Assembly (NCBI GenBank): GCA_965199005.1
Contig: CBDAQK010000001.1
Location: forward strand, 2,294,001 to 2,358,000
Direction: 5' to 3'
Origin: LMUY01 sp965199005
GTDB taxonomy: Bacteria; Pseudomonadota; Alphaproteobacteria; Acetobacterales; Acetobacteraceae
Length of the DNA: 64,000 nucleotides
This document shows positions 50,736 through 59,702 of this stretch, one piece after another. Made by a program: the position numbers and the translations under genes. Within the stretch, counting starts at the first letter, position 1. Each line of letters begins with the position of its first letter. The notes beneath the pieces were generated by a model. The model was not told the origin of the DNA. It made no database searches and worked only from the letters and a program-made list of their open reading frames with translations.

Positions 50736-51674
50736 TTAGCCACGCCCATGGTGCCGGGCTCTCGGCCCGCAGGTCGACAGAACCAGATCACGCAGCCAAC
50801 GATGCGCGGGGTCGGCATCCGCGCGGGGATGCCAAATCAGCGATACCGTGATCGACTCGGTCGGCACCGGGAGCGGAAAGCTGGTCACCGGTGTGCGGCC
50901 GTCCCTGTCCTGCTGCGCCGGCTCGGCTTGAATGAACGAGTGGGGCACCAGCGCCACGAGGTCCGAATCAGCGGCAATGGCCAAGGCCGCCGGAAAGCTC
51001 GGCACCACGACGACCACCTGGCGCTGCAGCCCCAGCGTCGCAAGCGCGTCGTCGACTGGTCCGCTCGTCCTGCCGCAGCGTGACGTGACCACATGACCGA
51101 ACGCGACATATCGGACGGCGGTGACGTTGCCCGTGCCCAAGGGGTGGCCGTGCCGGACCACACCGACGAAGCGGTCCCGGAACAGGGCTTGAACTTTCAC
51201 CTCCGGCCCGGTCTCCCCGACTACCCCGATTTCCAGGTCGACCAGCCCGTCCCGCAACAGCCGCACGTCCTTGTCCGGCTTAGGGGCAAAGCGCAATTGC
51301 ACGTTCGGGGCAGCTCTCGTCGCGGCGACGACCAGCCGGGCTGCGAATGCCTCCACGAAGCCCTCATTGGCCCGGATGGTGAAGACGCGCTTCAAGGTGG
51401 CAAGGTCGACCAGCTTGGCCGCCGGTTGCAGCACGGCCCTGACTTCCTCCGCCAGGCCAGGTAGGCGTTGACGCAAGGCTGCGGCGTGCGGCGTTGCCAC
51501 CAGGCGGCGGCCGGCACGGACGAGCAACGGGTCTCCTGTCACGGTCCGGAGCCGGGCCAATGTCCGGCTCATCGCCGAGGCACTCAGGCCAAGCACACGC
51601 GCAGCCCCCGCTACGCTGCCTTCGGCGAGGAGGGTATCGAGCGCGGTCAACAGGTTAAGGTCTGTGTCTGGCAT
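50736..51674 (-). CDS. LysR family transcriptional regulator
   Basis: A 312-residue regulator. The N-terminal HTH is DLNLLTALDTLLAEGSVAGA, then ARVLGLSASAMSRTLARLR. It is followed by a substrate-binding-like effector domain (LVDLEIGVVGETGPEVKVQA and FRDRFVGVVRHGHPLG). The length is usual. It is divergent from the MFS exporter at 51809, with a 7-5-7 inverted repeat between the two. It most likely controls that exporter and itself in response to an unknown small molecule. Confidence 0.9.
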   Translation of the reverse strand: MPDTDLNLLTALDTLLAEGSVAGAARVLGLSASAMSRTLARLRTVTGDPLLVRAGRRLVATPHAAALRQRLPGLAEEVRAVLQPAAKLVDLATLKRVFTIRANEGFVEAFAARLVVAATRAAPNVQLRFAPKPDKDVRLLRDGLVDLEIGVVGETGPEVKVQALFRDRFVGVVRHGHPLGTGNVTAVRYVAFGHVVTSRCGRTSGPVDDALATLGLQRQVVVVVPSFPAALAIAADSDLVALVPHSFIQAEPAQQDRDGRTPVTSFPLPVPTESITVSLIWHPRADADPAHRWLRDLVLSTCGPRARHHGRG

Positions 51675-51724
51675 TTGAAACGCCTAGCACGCTGGCATCC
51701 CGCCGTCTGTATATAGAGCGCCTG

Positions 51725-51743
51725 ATGCAGGTATTGCCTGCAT
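51725..51743. promoter_or_regulatory. putative LysR binding site, 7-5-7 inverted repeat
   Basis: ATGCAGG and CCTGCAT are perfect inverted copies around TATTG, 50 bp upstream of the LysR start and 65 bp upstream of the MFS start. LysR proteins usually bind such interrupted dyads in divergent promoters. Assignment is by symmetry and place only. Confidence 0.55.
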
Positions 51744-51808
51744 TCGGTGCGCCTTCCGCCATGTCAGGCCGCTGGTATCCTGCCGCAACTCATCGAGGTG
51801 GATTCACC

Positions 51809-53242
51809 ATGCCAACGCCACTCAAGTCCGGCATGGCCGCAAACGGCCAAGCGCTCCCCGGCTCCAACGCCATGCCGGAAGGGCTGCCCTTACCACGGCG
51901 ACTCTATGCGACGGTGGCGGTGCTCGCCTCGCTGGTGCTGGTCGTGCTCGACGGTGCCATCGCCAATGTCGCACTGCCGACCATCGCCTCTGCCCTGCAT
52001 GTGTCACCCGCTTCATCCATTTGGGTCGTAACGGGGTATCAGATGGCCTTGGTGATGGCCCTGCTTCCCTGCGCCGCCCTTGGGGAAAGCCTCGGACACC
52101 ACCGGGTCTTCACGGCTGGGGTGATCCTTTTCACCGTCGCCTCCGGCTGTTGCGCGTTGTCGCCTTCCCTGCCCTGGCTGATCGCGGCTCGTTTCGTGCA
52201 GGGACTCGGCGGCGCCGCCGTGATGCCGCTTGGCGCGGCGCTGTTGCGTTTCACGTATTCGCGTCAGCGCCTCGGCGCCGTCCTCGGTTGGAACGCCCTG
52301 GTCGTCGCGCTGTCAGCCGCGGCCGGCCCGACGATCGGCGCCGTGATCTTGGCGATCTCGAACTGGCCATGGTTGTTCGCCGTCAACCTGCCCGTGGGCA
52401 TCGTCGTGGTGGTCGCTGCCCGCGCCCTACCGCGGTCCGCCGGCACGGGGCGCAAACTCGACCTCCTGAGCGTGGCGCTCAACGTTGCCACCTTCGCCTG
52501 CCTCGTCCTGGGCGTCGACATCGTTACTCACGAGCCGAAACTGGGCGCCGCATTGCTGGCTGTCGCGGCAGCAAGCCTGACGGCGCTCATCCGGCGGGAG
52601 ATGCCGCGGCCGGCGCCGCTGATCCCGCTAGACCTGCTGCGCCGCCCATCGTTCCGGGTGTCGGTGGTCGCCTCGGTCTGCTGCTTCAGCGGCCAAATGG
52701 CGAGCTATGTGGCGCTGCCGTTCTATTTGCAGCATGGGCTGGGACAAGACGCCGTCACCACCGGCCTCTATATGACGCCCTGGCCCTTGACGGTGGCGTT
52801 TGCCGGTCCGCTCTCCGGGCGCTTGGCTGACCGGATTTCGACCGGATTGCTCTGCGCGGCGGGCGGCGTGTGTCTTGCGGCCGGCCTGGCCTTGGCCGCC
52901 CTATGGCCGCTCCACGGTCATCCCTTGCCGCTCGTGCCGCTCACGATGCTGGCGGGCCTCGGGTTCGGCTTCTTTCAGGTGCCGAACAACCGCAATATGT
53001 TGCTGTCGGCGCCGCCTGAGCGCAGCGGTGCCGCGGGCGGCATGCAGGCGACGGCACGCCTGGTTGGCCAAACTGCGGGCGCCGTCATCATGACGGTGCT
53101 TTTCACCCTCACAACGGCCGAGTCCGCGCCGAGGATCGGCCTCGGCATCGCCGCAATCCTCGCCCTCACGGGCGGCCTCGTAAGTGTTCTCCGGATCGGC
53201 TCCATGTCGCCCGCACCGATTGAAAATCCAGCTTCCTCATAG
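51809..53242 (+). CDS. MFS drug exporter, DHA2 (EmrB/QacA) type
   Basis: A 477-residue membrane protein with about 14 hydrophobic segments, as in the drug:H+ antiporter 2 family. The first helix has VLASLVLVVLDGAIANVALP with the DxxIxNVALP motif. Further markers are IWVVTGYQMALVMALLPC and RFVQGLGGAAVMPLGAALLR. The ATG at 51809 follows GAGGTGG; the ORF extends to 51725 but that part covers the inverted repeat. Export of toxic compounds or metabolites is expected; the substrate is unknown. Confidence 0.9.
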   Translation: MPTPLKSGMAANGQALPGSNAMPEGLPLPRRLYATVAVLASLVLVVLDGAIANVALPTIASALHVSPASSIWVVTGYQMALVMALLPCAALGESLGHHRVFTAGVILFTVASGCCALSPSLPWLIAARFVQGLGGAAVMPLGAALLRFTYSRQRLGAVLGWNALVVALSAAAGPTIGAVILAISNWPWLFAVNLPVGIVVVVAARALPRSAGTGRKLDLLSVALNVATFACLVLGVDIVTHEPKLGAALLAVAAASLTALIRREMPRPAPLIPLDLLRRPSFRVSVVASVCCFSGQMASYVALPFYLQHGLGQDAVTTGLYMTPWPLTVAFAGPLSGRLADRISTGLLCAAGGVCLAAGLALAALWPLHGHPLPLVPLTMLAGLGFGFFQVPNNRNMLLSAPPERSGAAGGMQATARLVGQTAGAVIMTVLFTLTTAESAPRIGLGIAAILALTGGLVSVLRIGSMSPAPIENPASS

Positions 53243-53244
53243 GG

Positions 53245-53970
53245 CTACGGCAGCGGGAAACGCTGCGGCTGCACCGCGCCGTGCAGCCAATGGACCAGGG
53301 TGACGATATCGAACACCGGGAGCCGGGTCGCCTTGGCCACCGCGGCCGCATAGGGCGGCATGTTGGTACACTCCAGCACGATGGCGCCGATATCCGGATG
53401 GGAGCGGGCCAGGGTCAGCGCAGCCGATACCACGTCCTGCTCGGCCAGTTCGGTGTCCAACGCCTCCCGCTTGCCCGCGATCAGCACGGGGAAGAGTTCG
53501 CGTCCCCCCTCACACCCGACCATCGGCGTCGCGGCCGAGGCGCCCACTGCCTCCAGATGGGCGGCGGTCAGGCTGGCTTTCGAGATCGTGACCACCCCGA
53601 CCCGGCGACCCGGCGGCAAGGTCGCCTGTACCCATGGCACCTGCATCAGCGCGCTGGTGGCGACGGGCACGCCGACATGCGCCGCCAATTCACGCTGAAA
53701 CAGCGACAGGAAGCCGCAATTGGTGGTGATGGCCGCAGCGCCATGCGCCACCAAATCCGCCGCCGCCGCCAGGAACGGCTGCAGCAAGCCTTCCGCACGC
53801 TGCATCACAACCCGTTCGGGGCTGGCACCCGGCACCACGCGGTATTGCACGGGGAAGGGCCAGGTGGCGGCGTTGCCCATGTCGCCGGGGATCCGGGCGA
53901 ACCGCGCCTCCAGCATGAGGATCCCGATCGTCGCCCCATATACCGCCTGGCCGCCCTGCATCACCGTCAT
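53245..53970 (-). CDS. aspartate/glutamate racemase family protein
   Basis: A 241-residue protein of the Asp/Glu/hydantoin racemase superfamily. Two cysteines sit in the expected paired catalytic positions: AAITTNCGFLSLFQREL and IGAIVLECTNMPPYAAAV. The N-terminal YGATIGILMLEARFARIPGD is also family-like. The ATG at 53970 is preferred over an in-frame GTG at 53979, since CGGAG lies 8 nt before it. It is divergent from the 2-hydroxyacid dehydrogenase. Family functions include racemisation, maleate isomerisation and hydantoin metabolism; the substrate is not clear. Confidence 0.87.
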   Translation of the reverse strand: MTVMQGGQAVYGATIGILMLEARFARIPGDMGNAATWPFPVQYRVVPGASPERVVMQRAEGLLQPFLAAAADLVAHGAAAITTNCGFLSLFQRELAAHVGVPVATSALMQVPWVQATLPPGRRVGVVTISKASLTAAHLEAVGASAATPMVGCEGGRELFPVLIAGKREALDTELAEQDVVSAALTLARSHPDIGAIVLECTNMPPYAAAVAKATRLPVFDIVTLVHWLHGAVQPQRFPLP

Positions 53971-54052
53971 GCTTGTCACTCCGGATTATCCCAGTGATGC
54001 TGCCGCAGTTGTGCGGAAGGGGATAGCCGTTGCCAAGCTGGGGTGAACTGCG

Positions 54053-54994
54053 TTGACGCTGCTGCTGGTCAAATCCGGCGGTGAAGCGGCGATGCCGGAA
54101 TGGACGCGTCATTTCGCCGAGGCTGCGCCCAATCTCGACATCCGCTGGTGGGATGACCCGGCGGTGACGCCCGACCAGGTCGATTACGTCCTGGTCTGGG
54201 AGCCCGATCCCGGCCGGCTGGCGGCGATGCCGAACTTGCGCCTGGTGTTATCCAACGCCGCCGGGGTGGATCACATCACCCGCGACCCCGACTGGCCCGC
54301 GCATCTGCCGCTGGTGCGGATGGGTGGGGAGGAGACGGGGCAACGGATGGGCGAGTATGTCTGCCTTGCCTGCCTGGCCCTGCTGCGGGATTTCCGCCGG
54401 ATCGTGCTGACGCAGGCGGCGGAGCGCTGGGAGTATTTCGAAACGCTGCGCTGCGCCCAGGATGTACGGGTCGGCATCATGGGGATGGGCAATTTGGGCG
54501 CGCGGGCGGCCGAGATGCTGTCGGGCCTCGGGTTCCAGGTCGCCGGCTGGTCCCGTACGCCCAAACTGCTGCCCGGGGTCGAAAGCTTCGCGGGCGCGGC
54601 GCAACGGGATGCATTTCTCCGGCGGTCCGACATCCTGGTTTGCCTGTTGCCGGACACGCCGGAGACGCGCGGCGCCATCTGTGCCGAGACGATCGCGCTG
54701 TTGCCGCCAGGCGCCGCGGTGGTCAATGCAGGCCGTGGGGGCCATGTGGTGCTCGATGATTTGGTCGCTGCGCTGGATAGCGGGCACCTGACTGGCGCGA
54801 TGCTCGATGTGTTCACGCCCGAGCCGTTGCCGCCGGGTCACCCGGCCTGGTCGCATCCTCGGATCATCGTCACCCCGCACGTGGCGAGTTTGGCGACACG
54901 GGGCGCGCGGGCTCGATACGCTGCAGAAGCGATACGGCGGTTTGAGGCCGGCGAGCCGCTTCCGAACGTGTACGACCCGGTAAAGGGATATTGA
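54053..54994 (+). CDS. D-2-hydroxyacid dehydrogenase, GhrA-like
   Basis: A 313-residue NAD(P)-dependent reductase of glyoxylate, hydroxypyruvate or other 2-ketoacids. The nucleotide motif is VGIMGMGNLGARAAEMLSGL. The catalytic arginine lies in VVNAGRGGHVV, the glutamate in DVFTPEPLPPGHP and the histidine in IIVTPHVASLAT. The start is probably TTG at 54053, because the first beta-strand (LTLLLVKSGG-like) must be included; no ATG is available before residue 13. It is divergent from the racemase-family gene and could act in the same small-acid pathway. Confidence 0.9.
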   Translation: MTLLLVKSGGEAAMPEWTRHFAEAAPNLDIRWWDDPAVTPDQVDYVLVWEPDPGRLAAMPNLRLVLSNAAGVDHITRDPDWPAHLPLVRMGGEETGQRMGEYVCLACLALLRDFRRIVLTQAAERWEYFETLRCAQDVRVGIMGMGNLGARAAEMLSGLGFQVAGWSRTPKLLPGVESFAGAAQRDAFLRRSDILVCLLPDTPETRGAICAETIALLPPGAAVVNAGRGGHVVLDDLVAALDSGHLTGAMLDVFTPEPLPPGHPAWSHPRIIVTPHVASLATRGARARYAAEAIRRFEAGEPLPNVYDPVKGY

Positions 54995-55119
54995 ATGCTG
55001 CGCAGTTAGATTTATGACGCGGGCTCGATTGCTACCGGATCGATCTAGCCGTTTTTGGCCCGGGTAAACACTTCTTCATATCTTGGCGCCATTCTGGTTA
55101 ACGCTCGAAAAGGTTTTCC

Positions 55120-56247
55120 ATGGCGTTCTCCTTCGCCTCGTCGCTGCCTTATTTTCCGACGACCTTTCTGGAGCGGGGCGTCGCCGTTTCTTTCACCACG
55201 CCGGTATTGGCCGGGACCCGCGTGCGGCCGAGTAAACGGACGGCCCTGGAATTGATCGTGCCCAATCCCTCCGGGGGGCGCGGCCAATATATTCTGCCAT
55301 GGACCGCCTTGCAGGATCTTTGCCGGCCTACCCTGTACGACCGGCAGTTGCAGAAGGCGGTCGCGCTCCTGCATGGCGTCACGCCCGCGTCGATCCGGCG
55401 CGTGACGCGCGAAGTGGCGGCGGAAGGTCTGGCGGGCCGGGAGGCCCGCAGCGCTGCCACCGAAGCAGGGCTACGCGACAAGGCATCGCTGCTCCTTACC
55501 AACTTCCATCTTCTGCTCGCATTGGTGCAGCAGGTCATGCCGGGAGCCGTCGATGCCGGGCCACCCACGTCGCAGGACTCTATCGAGCGTGGGGCGAAGC
55601 TGGCGGTGGGCAAGGTTGCAGCCTCTCTGGGCTTCGACCCTTACGACATCGCCCATGGGCTTGAAGAGCTGGCAGGCGTCTACCTTGACGTGGGACTTGG
55701 ACCCGACGCCGATCGAAAGGCGCGGCTTCCCCGGGTCATGGGCCGCCTCAGGGCTCTGCAAGCCGACATGGACCAATGGGTCAGCGAATACGACGATGCC
55801 TCCGCCGAGGCAGCCCATCTCGTACGCTCCTGTGCCGAGCTGACCCTGGCTTGCGCGGCTGCGACCCTTGCCGATGCGCGCGGGCTCGCCATGCATCCAG
55901 TGGAGTTATTGATCAGTTGGCAGACTGACCCGGAGCGTGCGGCGTCGAAGGCGGTCCGGCCGGAGTGGATATTGGACGGGTGGGAAACGATCTGTGCGGC
56001 CTGGGAGTCAGCACAGACCAAAGCCGCACAGCGGTATGCCCTTGCCGAAATCTCGCATTTCGTCCCGATCATGCCGAGAGAGGCAAGCGAGTGGGTCAGC
56101 CGGGTGGATATCGAGGCGGAGGCCGTCGCCCTGTTTCGGCGGCTGGTGGATTTGAACCATGACTGGCGGAGCGGCGAGTTGGTCATGCATCAAGCGGCGC
56201 GTAGCGAGCACTTGCTGGCAATGAGCAGCAAGGTCGTGATTCCGTGA
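55120..56247 (+). CDS. protein of unknown function, first of a coupled pair
   Basis: A 375-residue protein I cannot assign. It starts MAFSFASSLPYFPTTFLERG with no signal peptide or membrane helix. An N-terminal beta-like segment (VAVSFTTPVLAGTRVRPSKR, then LELIVPNPSGGRGQYILPW) is followed by a mostly helical remainder rich in alanine, leucine and acidic residues. AAAAGG precedes the ATG. Its stop overlaps the GTG start of the next gene by 4 nt, so the two are translated together. Probably a cytosolic, possibly structural or regulatory helical protein; no catalytic motif is visible. Confidence 0.8.
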   Translation: MAFSFASSLPYFPTTFLERGVAVSFTTPVLAGTRVRPSKRTALELIVPNPSGGRGQYILPWTALQDLCRPTLYDRQLQKAVALLHGVTPASIRRVTREVAAEGLAGREARSAATEAGLRDKASLLLTNFHLLLALVQQVMPGAVDAGPPTSQDSIERGAKLAVGKVAASLGFDPYDIAHGLEELAGVYLDVGLGPDADRKARLPRVMGRLRALQADMDQWVSEYDDASAEAAHLVRSCAELTLACAAATLADARGLAMHPVELLISWQTDPERAASKAVRPEWILDGWETICAAWESAQTKAAQRYALAEISHFVPIMPREASEWVSRVDIEAEAVALFRRLVDLNHDWRSGELVMHQAARSEHLLAMSSKVVIP

Positions 56248-57440
56248 ATAAACCCGTCGTTCCGCTCGAAATCCGCTACTCGCTGGCGCAGGCGACGGAT
56301 GAACAAATCCTGCGGGTGGTCCGCACGGTGGACACGTTGGCGGATCGCGGCTCGGCCGACCAGTTCGTGGCGCCGCTGCGGTGCCGGCTCGGACATTTGC
56401 GGCCCCCGCGGCCTTTGCGCTTCGCCCGGCTGCTCTTTCTGCCGCTCGACCCAATGATCGTCCAACCATCCCAGTGGCGCATGGGCGGAAACCATATCCC
56501 GCGCTCGGCGCTGCTGCCCATCGCGTCGGCCGTGCAGGCTGCGTTGGGGGGCGCCCCGGCGGTCACTGCGCTGATCGAGGGACAGGTCGTGGGCGATACG
56601 GTCACGGAAGCGGCGGCTGGCGGCCTCTTATGGCCCCAGGCGGGCAAAATCCTCGCGGCCATGGCCGCCTGCCCGGATTGGGAGGTGGCAACCGGCCTCC
56701 CCGAAACGGCCTGGCTCGACATCAGGCCGAAAGTCGCGGGTATCCTGCTGGTTGCTGCGCGCATCCGTGGCGAGGGCGCCCCCGCCTTCGCCACGCCTGG
56801 CGCGATGGAAGCGTTGCTGGATGACGTGCAGACCCACGCCCCCTTGGCGATGCATGCCGTGCTGTCGCTCCTCCTCTCGGTTGGCCAGAATCTTCCGCAT
56901 GTGATGCGGGCCGCTTCGCGCCATTCCGATCGGTTGGGGGCGTTGAGCAACACGGTCGTGTTACGGACGCTGGAGGCGATGCCCCAGACATTGGCAGCCA
57001 AGATCGGCCGGGCGCACGCGGAAGATGCGGCTGCCGAGGCGGACCGGGTCAGTGTATTCCTGGCGGCGGTCGAGGCGTCCGGCCATAGCAGCCGGGCACA
57101 GCTCCGCGCCGCCCGGCAGGCGGCAGCGGCTCAATGTTCGGACCGGTTTGCGCGTGGGATTGGCGAAGACGTGCTGGCGCCCTTGATGGCGCGCGGCCGC
57201 TCGCTCAGCGACGACGAGATGATGGCGCTGGAGGAAACCGCGCGTGCACTGCATCGGATCGAAGGAGCCGGGCGTATTTTAGGAGGTGGCACGCACCTTG
57301 ACGAAACGCTGAACGAGGCTTGGAACACATTGTCTGCGTTGAAGGCGGACTCACTTGATCCGATAGACCGTGCCCGCTTGGCGGAAATCCTGTTTGGGCC
57401 CGATGCTGCCGAGGCGATGCTCAGCGCTCTGACGTCGTGA
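56244..57440 (+). CDS. protein of unknown function, second of a coupled pair
   Basis: A 398-residue protein starting at a GTG that overlaps the preceding stop (GTGA). It is almost wholly helical. The N-terminal third contains a striking arginine/proline-rich block, HLRPPRPLRFARLLFLPLDP, followed by PRSALLPIASAVQAALGG. The rest is alanine-rich helices with many charged residues (HAEDAAAEADRVSVFLAAVE). No signal peptide, membrane segment or catalytic motif is visible. I do not recognise it. The two proteins probably form a complex. There is no regulator or effector gene attached that reveals their job. Confidence 0.8.
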   Translation: MNKPVVPLEIRYSLAQATDEQILRVVRTVDTLADRGSADQFVAPLRCRLGHLRPPRPLRFARLLFLPLDPMIVQPSQWRMGGNHIPRSALLPIASAVQAALGGAPAVTALIEGQVVGDTVTEAAAGGLLWPQAGKILAAMAACPDWEVATGLPETAWLDIRPKVAGILLVAARIRGEGAPAFATPGAMEALLDDVQTHAPLAMHAVLSLLLSVGQNLPHVMRAASRHSDRLGALSNTVVLRTLEAMPQTLAAKIGRAHAEDAAAEADRVSVFLAAVEASGHSSRAQLRAARQAAAAQCSDRFARGIGEDVLAPLMARGRSLSDDEMMALEETARALHRIEGAGRILGGGTHLDETLNEAWNTLSALKADSLDPIDRARLAEILFGPDAAEAMLSALTS

Positions 57441-57516
57441 TCGCTGCTTCTCCACGTCGGCTTGACCTGAATGGGTCGCCCGGCGGAGAATTGCGCATTG
57501 CAGCAGGAGCATCGTG

Positions 57517-58296
57517 ATGAACGTCCAAACGTCGCCAAAGGCACTCGGCGCCATGTCTTCCGAGGAGTGGCAAATCCGGTGCGACCTTGCCGCGCTGTAT
57601 CGCCTGGTGGCGCATCACCGCATGACGGACTGGATTTACACTCATCTCTCCGCCCGCATTCCCGGGCCTGACCATCATTTTCTGATCAACCAGTACGGCG
57701 TGTTGTTCGATGAAATGCGGGCGTCCGACTTGGTGAAGATCGATTTGGATGGCAACATCATCGAGGAGCCGCATCACGCCGGCATGTCGCCGCGCAAGGT
57801 CAATGCCGCCGGGTTCTGCATCCATTCGGCCATTCACATGGCGCGCGAGGACCTGATGTGCGTGGTGCACACGCACACGGCGGCTGGCATCGCGATTTCG
57901 GCCCAGAAACGCGGCCTTCTGCCGATGAGCCAGCACGCGCTGCGATTCTACGGCCGGATGTCCTACCATGGCTACGAAGGCATTGCGCTGGACCTGGATG
58001 AGCGGGACCGGCTGGTTCATGATTTGGGCAAGAACCGGGCGATGATCCTGCGTAACCATGGCCTGCTGGTCGGCGGCCGGACGATCCCGGAGGCCTGGAG
58101 CGATCTGTATTATCTGGAGCGCGCGTGCCAGGCGCAGGTTGCCGCTGGCGACGGCGAACTGATCCTGCCTCCTGTCGAGGTGTGCGAACACACGGCGAAG
58201 CAGTTCGATACCGAGGGTACCCTCGCGCATTGCGAGTGGGCGTGGGAGTCGGCGCTGCGCCAGATCGAGGGTGGCAAGACGGATTGGCGTAGCTGA
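57517..58296 (+). CDS. class II aldolase/adducin family protein
   Basis: A 259-residue zinc-dependent aldolase-fold protein. Metal-binding histidines are in CVVHTHTAAGIAIS and in ILRNHGLLVGG. The phosphate/substrate region THLSARIPGPDHHFLINQYG and DLVKIDLDGNI is typical. AGGAG lies 7 nt before the ATG at 57517; the GTG three bases earlier is a less likely start. Family members include fuculose aldolase-like enzymes, ribulose-phosphate epimerases and many uncharacterised ones. It lies 62 bp before the GT-C-like membrane protein. Confidence 0.9.
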   Translation: MNVQTSPKALGAMSSEEWQIRCDLAALYRLVAHHRMTDWIYTHLSARIPGPDHHFLINQYGVLFDEMRASDLVKIDLDGNIIEEPHHAGMSPRKVNAAGFCIHSAIHMAREDLMCVVHTHTAAGIAISAQKRGLLPMSQHALRFYGRMSYHGYEGIALDLDERDRLVHDLGKNRAMILRNHGLLVGGRTIPEAWSDLYYLERACQAQVAAGDGELILPPVEVCEHTAKQFDTEGTLAHCEWAWESALRQIEGGKTDWRS

Positions 58297-58358
58297 CCAC
58301 CGGCTTCGCCCCGGTTGGCCCGCTGACGGCCGGGGCAGCGCCGCTACAAGCGGCCCGG

Positions 58359-59702
58359 ATGCGGTGGCCGGAGTGGCTGCTGGTGATTGCGGCCGGGCTG
58401 GTCTGCATCTTGTTCGGTTTGTCGACGCTCAAACCGCAGAATCTGCAGGCCTACGACCAGCCACTCTACCTCGGCATCGCCAGCGACCTGCTGCAGACCG
58501 GCATCTATACCAACGGGCGATGGGGGGAGGCGGGTAAGCCAGGCGCCTATACCGCGCCCTTGTACCCGGGCTTCGTCGCGGGGGTTGCGGCGCTGGACAA
58601 GCGGCTGGCGGCATCCGCCGCATGCGTTCGTTCGGCAGATTGGGCAGCGATGGCGGGGTGCGGCCGGTCGCTGGGGCTGCTGGTGCCCCTACAGGTGCTG
58701 TTGCTGGCGGGAACGCTGGTCCTGGTGTGGCGCTCGACCCTCGCCATTGGCGGAGGTCGATGGGCCGCCTGGTGTGCGCTGCTGGCCGCCGGGTTGGGGA
58801 CGACCGAATACGCCGTCTACGCCCGCACCGCGATGACCGAGGCGCTGAGTCTGCCGCTTTCGGCACTCTGTGGCCTGTTGTTGGTGCAGATCGTGCAGCG
58901 GCCCCGGGCTGGGCGGGTGATCGGCCTGGGCATCGGGCTGGGACTGCTGACGCTTGCGCGGCCGGAATATCTCTATTTGGCCGCCGCGATCGGGATGGCC
59001 GGTGCTCTCATGGCCTATTGGGAACGGCGGCTCGGCCTGGCGATGCTCGCGTCGTGCGCGATCGCGGCGGCCACCATCGCCCCCTGGTCGGTCCGCAACG
59101 AGGCGTTGTTTGGCACGGCCGAGCCGACATCGGGCTATGCCGGCTTCATCCTGGCGCAACGCATGGCATACGAGGCGATGACTCCGGCGGAGTGGACGGC
59201 GCAATGGATCGACGCCTTGCCAGGCTTCGGCCCGGCGGCGGCGCGCATGGTATTCCCCAACTCGGTGGCGCGGCTCGGTTGGCAGGAGCGTCCGGACACG
59301 TTCTATATGGTGGGGAACACCACCATGGTGCAGGACTTGGCGAAGAACGCGCCCGATCCGGCAGACCAGGTGGGTTACCTCTTGCGCAGCTATGTCTGGC
59401 CGCACCCATTCCGGTTCGCCGCGGTGACCGTCGTCATGGCGTGGAAGTCGCTATGGGTGCGCAAGTATTTTAGCCTCGTTGCGATGCCGTTCTTCGCCGT
59501 CATGCTGTGGCAGGCGGTGGCGCAGCGCGACCGGCTGCGGTTGGCCTTCGTGATGCCGCCGCTTTTCATCCTGGCGCTGCACGCCGCCACCTCGGTGGCC
59601 ACGCCGCGCTACAGCCTGATCCTGGTGCCGGCCTATGCCGCGTCGTTTGGCCTGGTGGCCGGGCCCTGGCTGGAACGCCGGTTGCATCGTTTCCTGCCAT
59701 GA
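58359..59702 (+). CDS. polytopic membrane protein, GT-C glycosyltransferase-like
   Basis: A 447-residue integral membrane protein with about ten hydrophobic segments. The first loop after helix 1 holds YDQPLYLGIASDLLQTGIYT and AYTAPLYPGFVAGVAALD, with the acidic and YPG pattern of ArnT/PMT-like GT-C enzymes that use lipid-linked sugars. Later TPRYSLILVPAYAA resembles the conserved R-Y of this fold. Its stop overlaps the dppD-like start by 4 nt. Sugar and acceptor are unknown. It could act on envelope glycolipids. Confidence 0.8.
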   Translation: MRWPEWLLVIAAGLVCILFGLSTLKPQNLQAYDQPLYLGIASDLLQTGIYTNGRWGEAGKPGAYTAPLYPGFVAGVAALDKRLAASAACVRSADWAAMAGCGRSLGLLVPLQVLLLAGTLVLVWRSTLAIGGGRWAAWCALLAAGLGTTEYAVYARTAMTEALSLPLSALCGLLLVQIVQRPRAGRVIGLGIGLGLLTLARPEYLYLAAAIGMAGALMAYWERRLGLAMLASCAIAAATIAPWSVRNEALFGTAEPTSGYAGFILAQRMAYEAMTPAEWTAQWIDALPGFGPAAARMVFPNSVARLGWQERPDTFYMVGNTTMVQDLAKNAPDPADQVGYLLRSYVWPHPFRFAAVTVVMAWKSLWVRKYFSLVAMPFFAVMLWQAVAQRDRLRLAFVMPPLFILALHAATSVATPRYSLILVPAYAASFGLVAGPWLERRLHRFLP

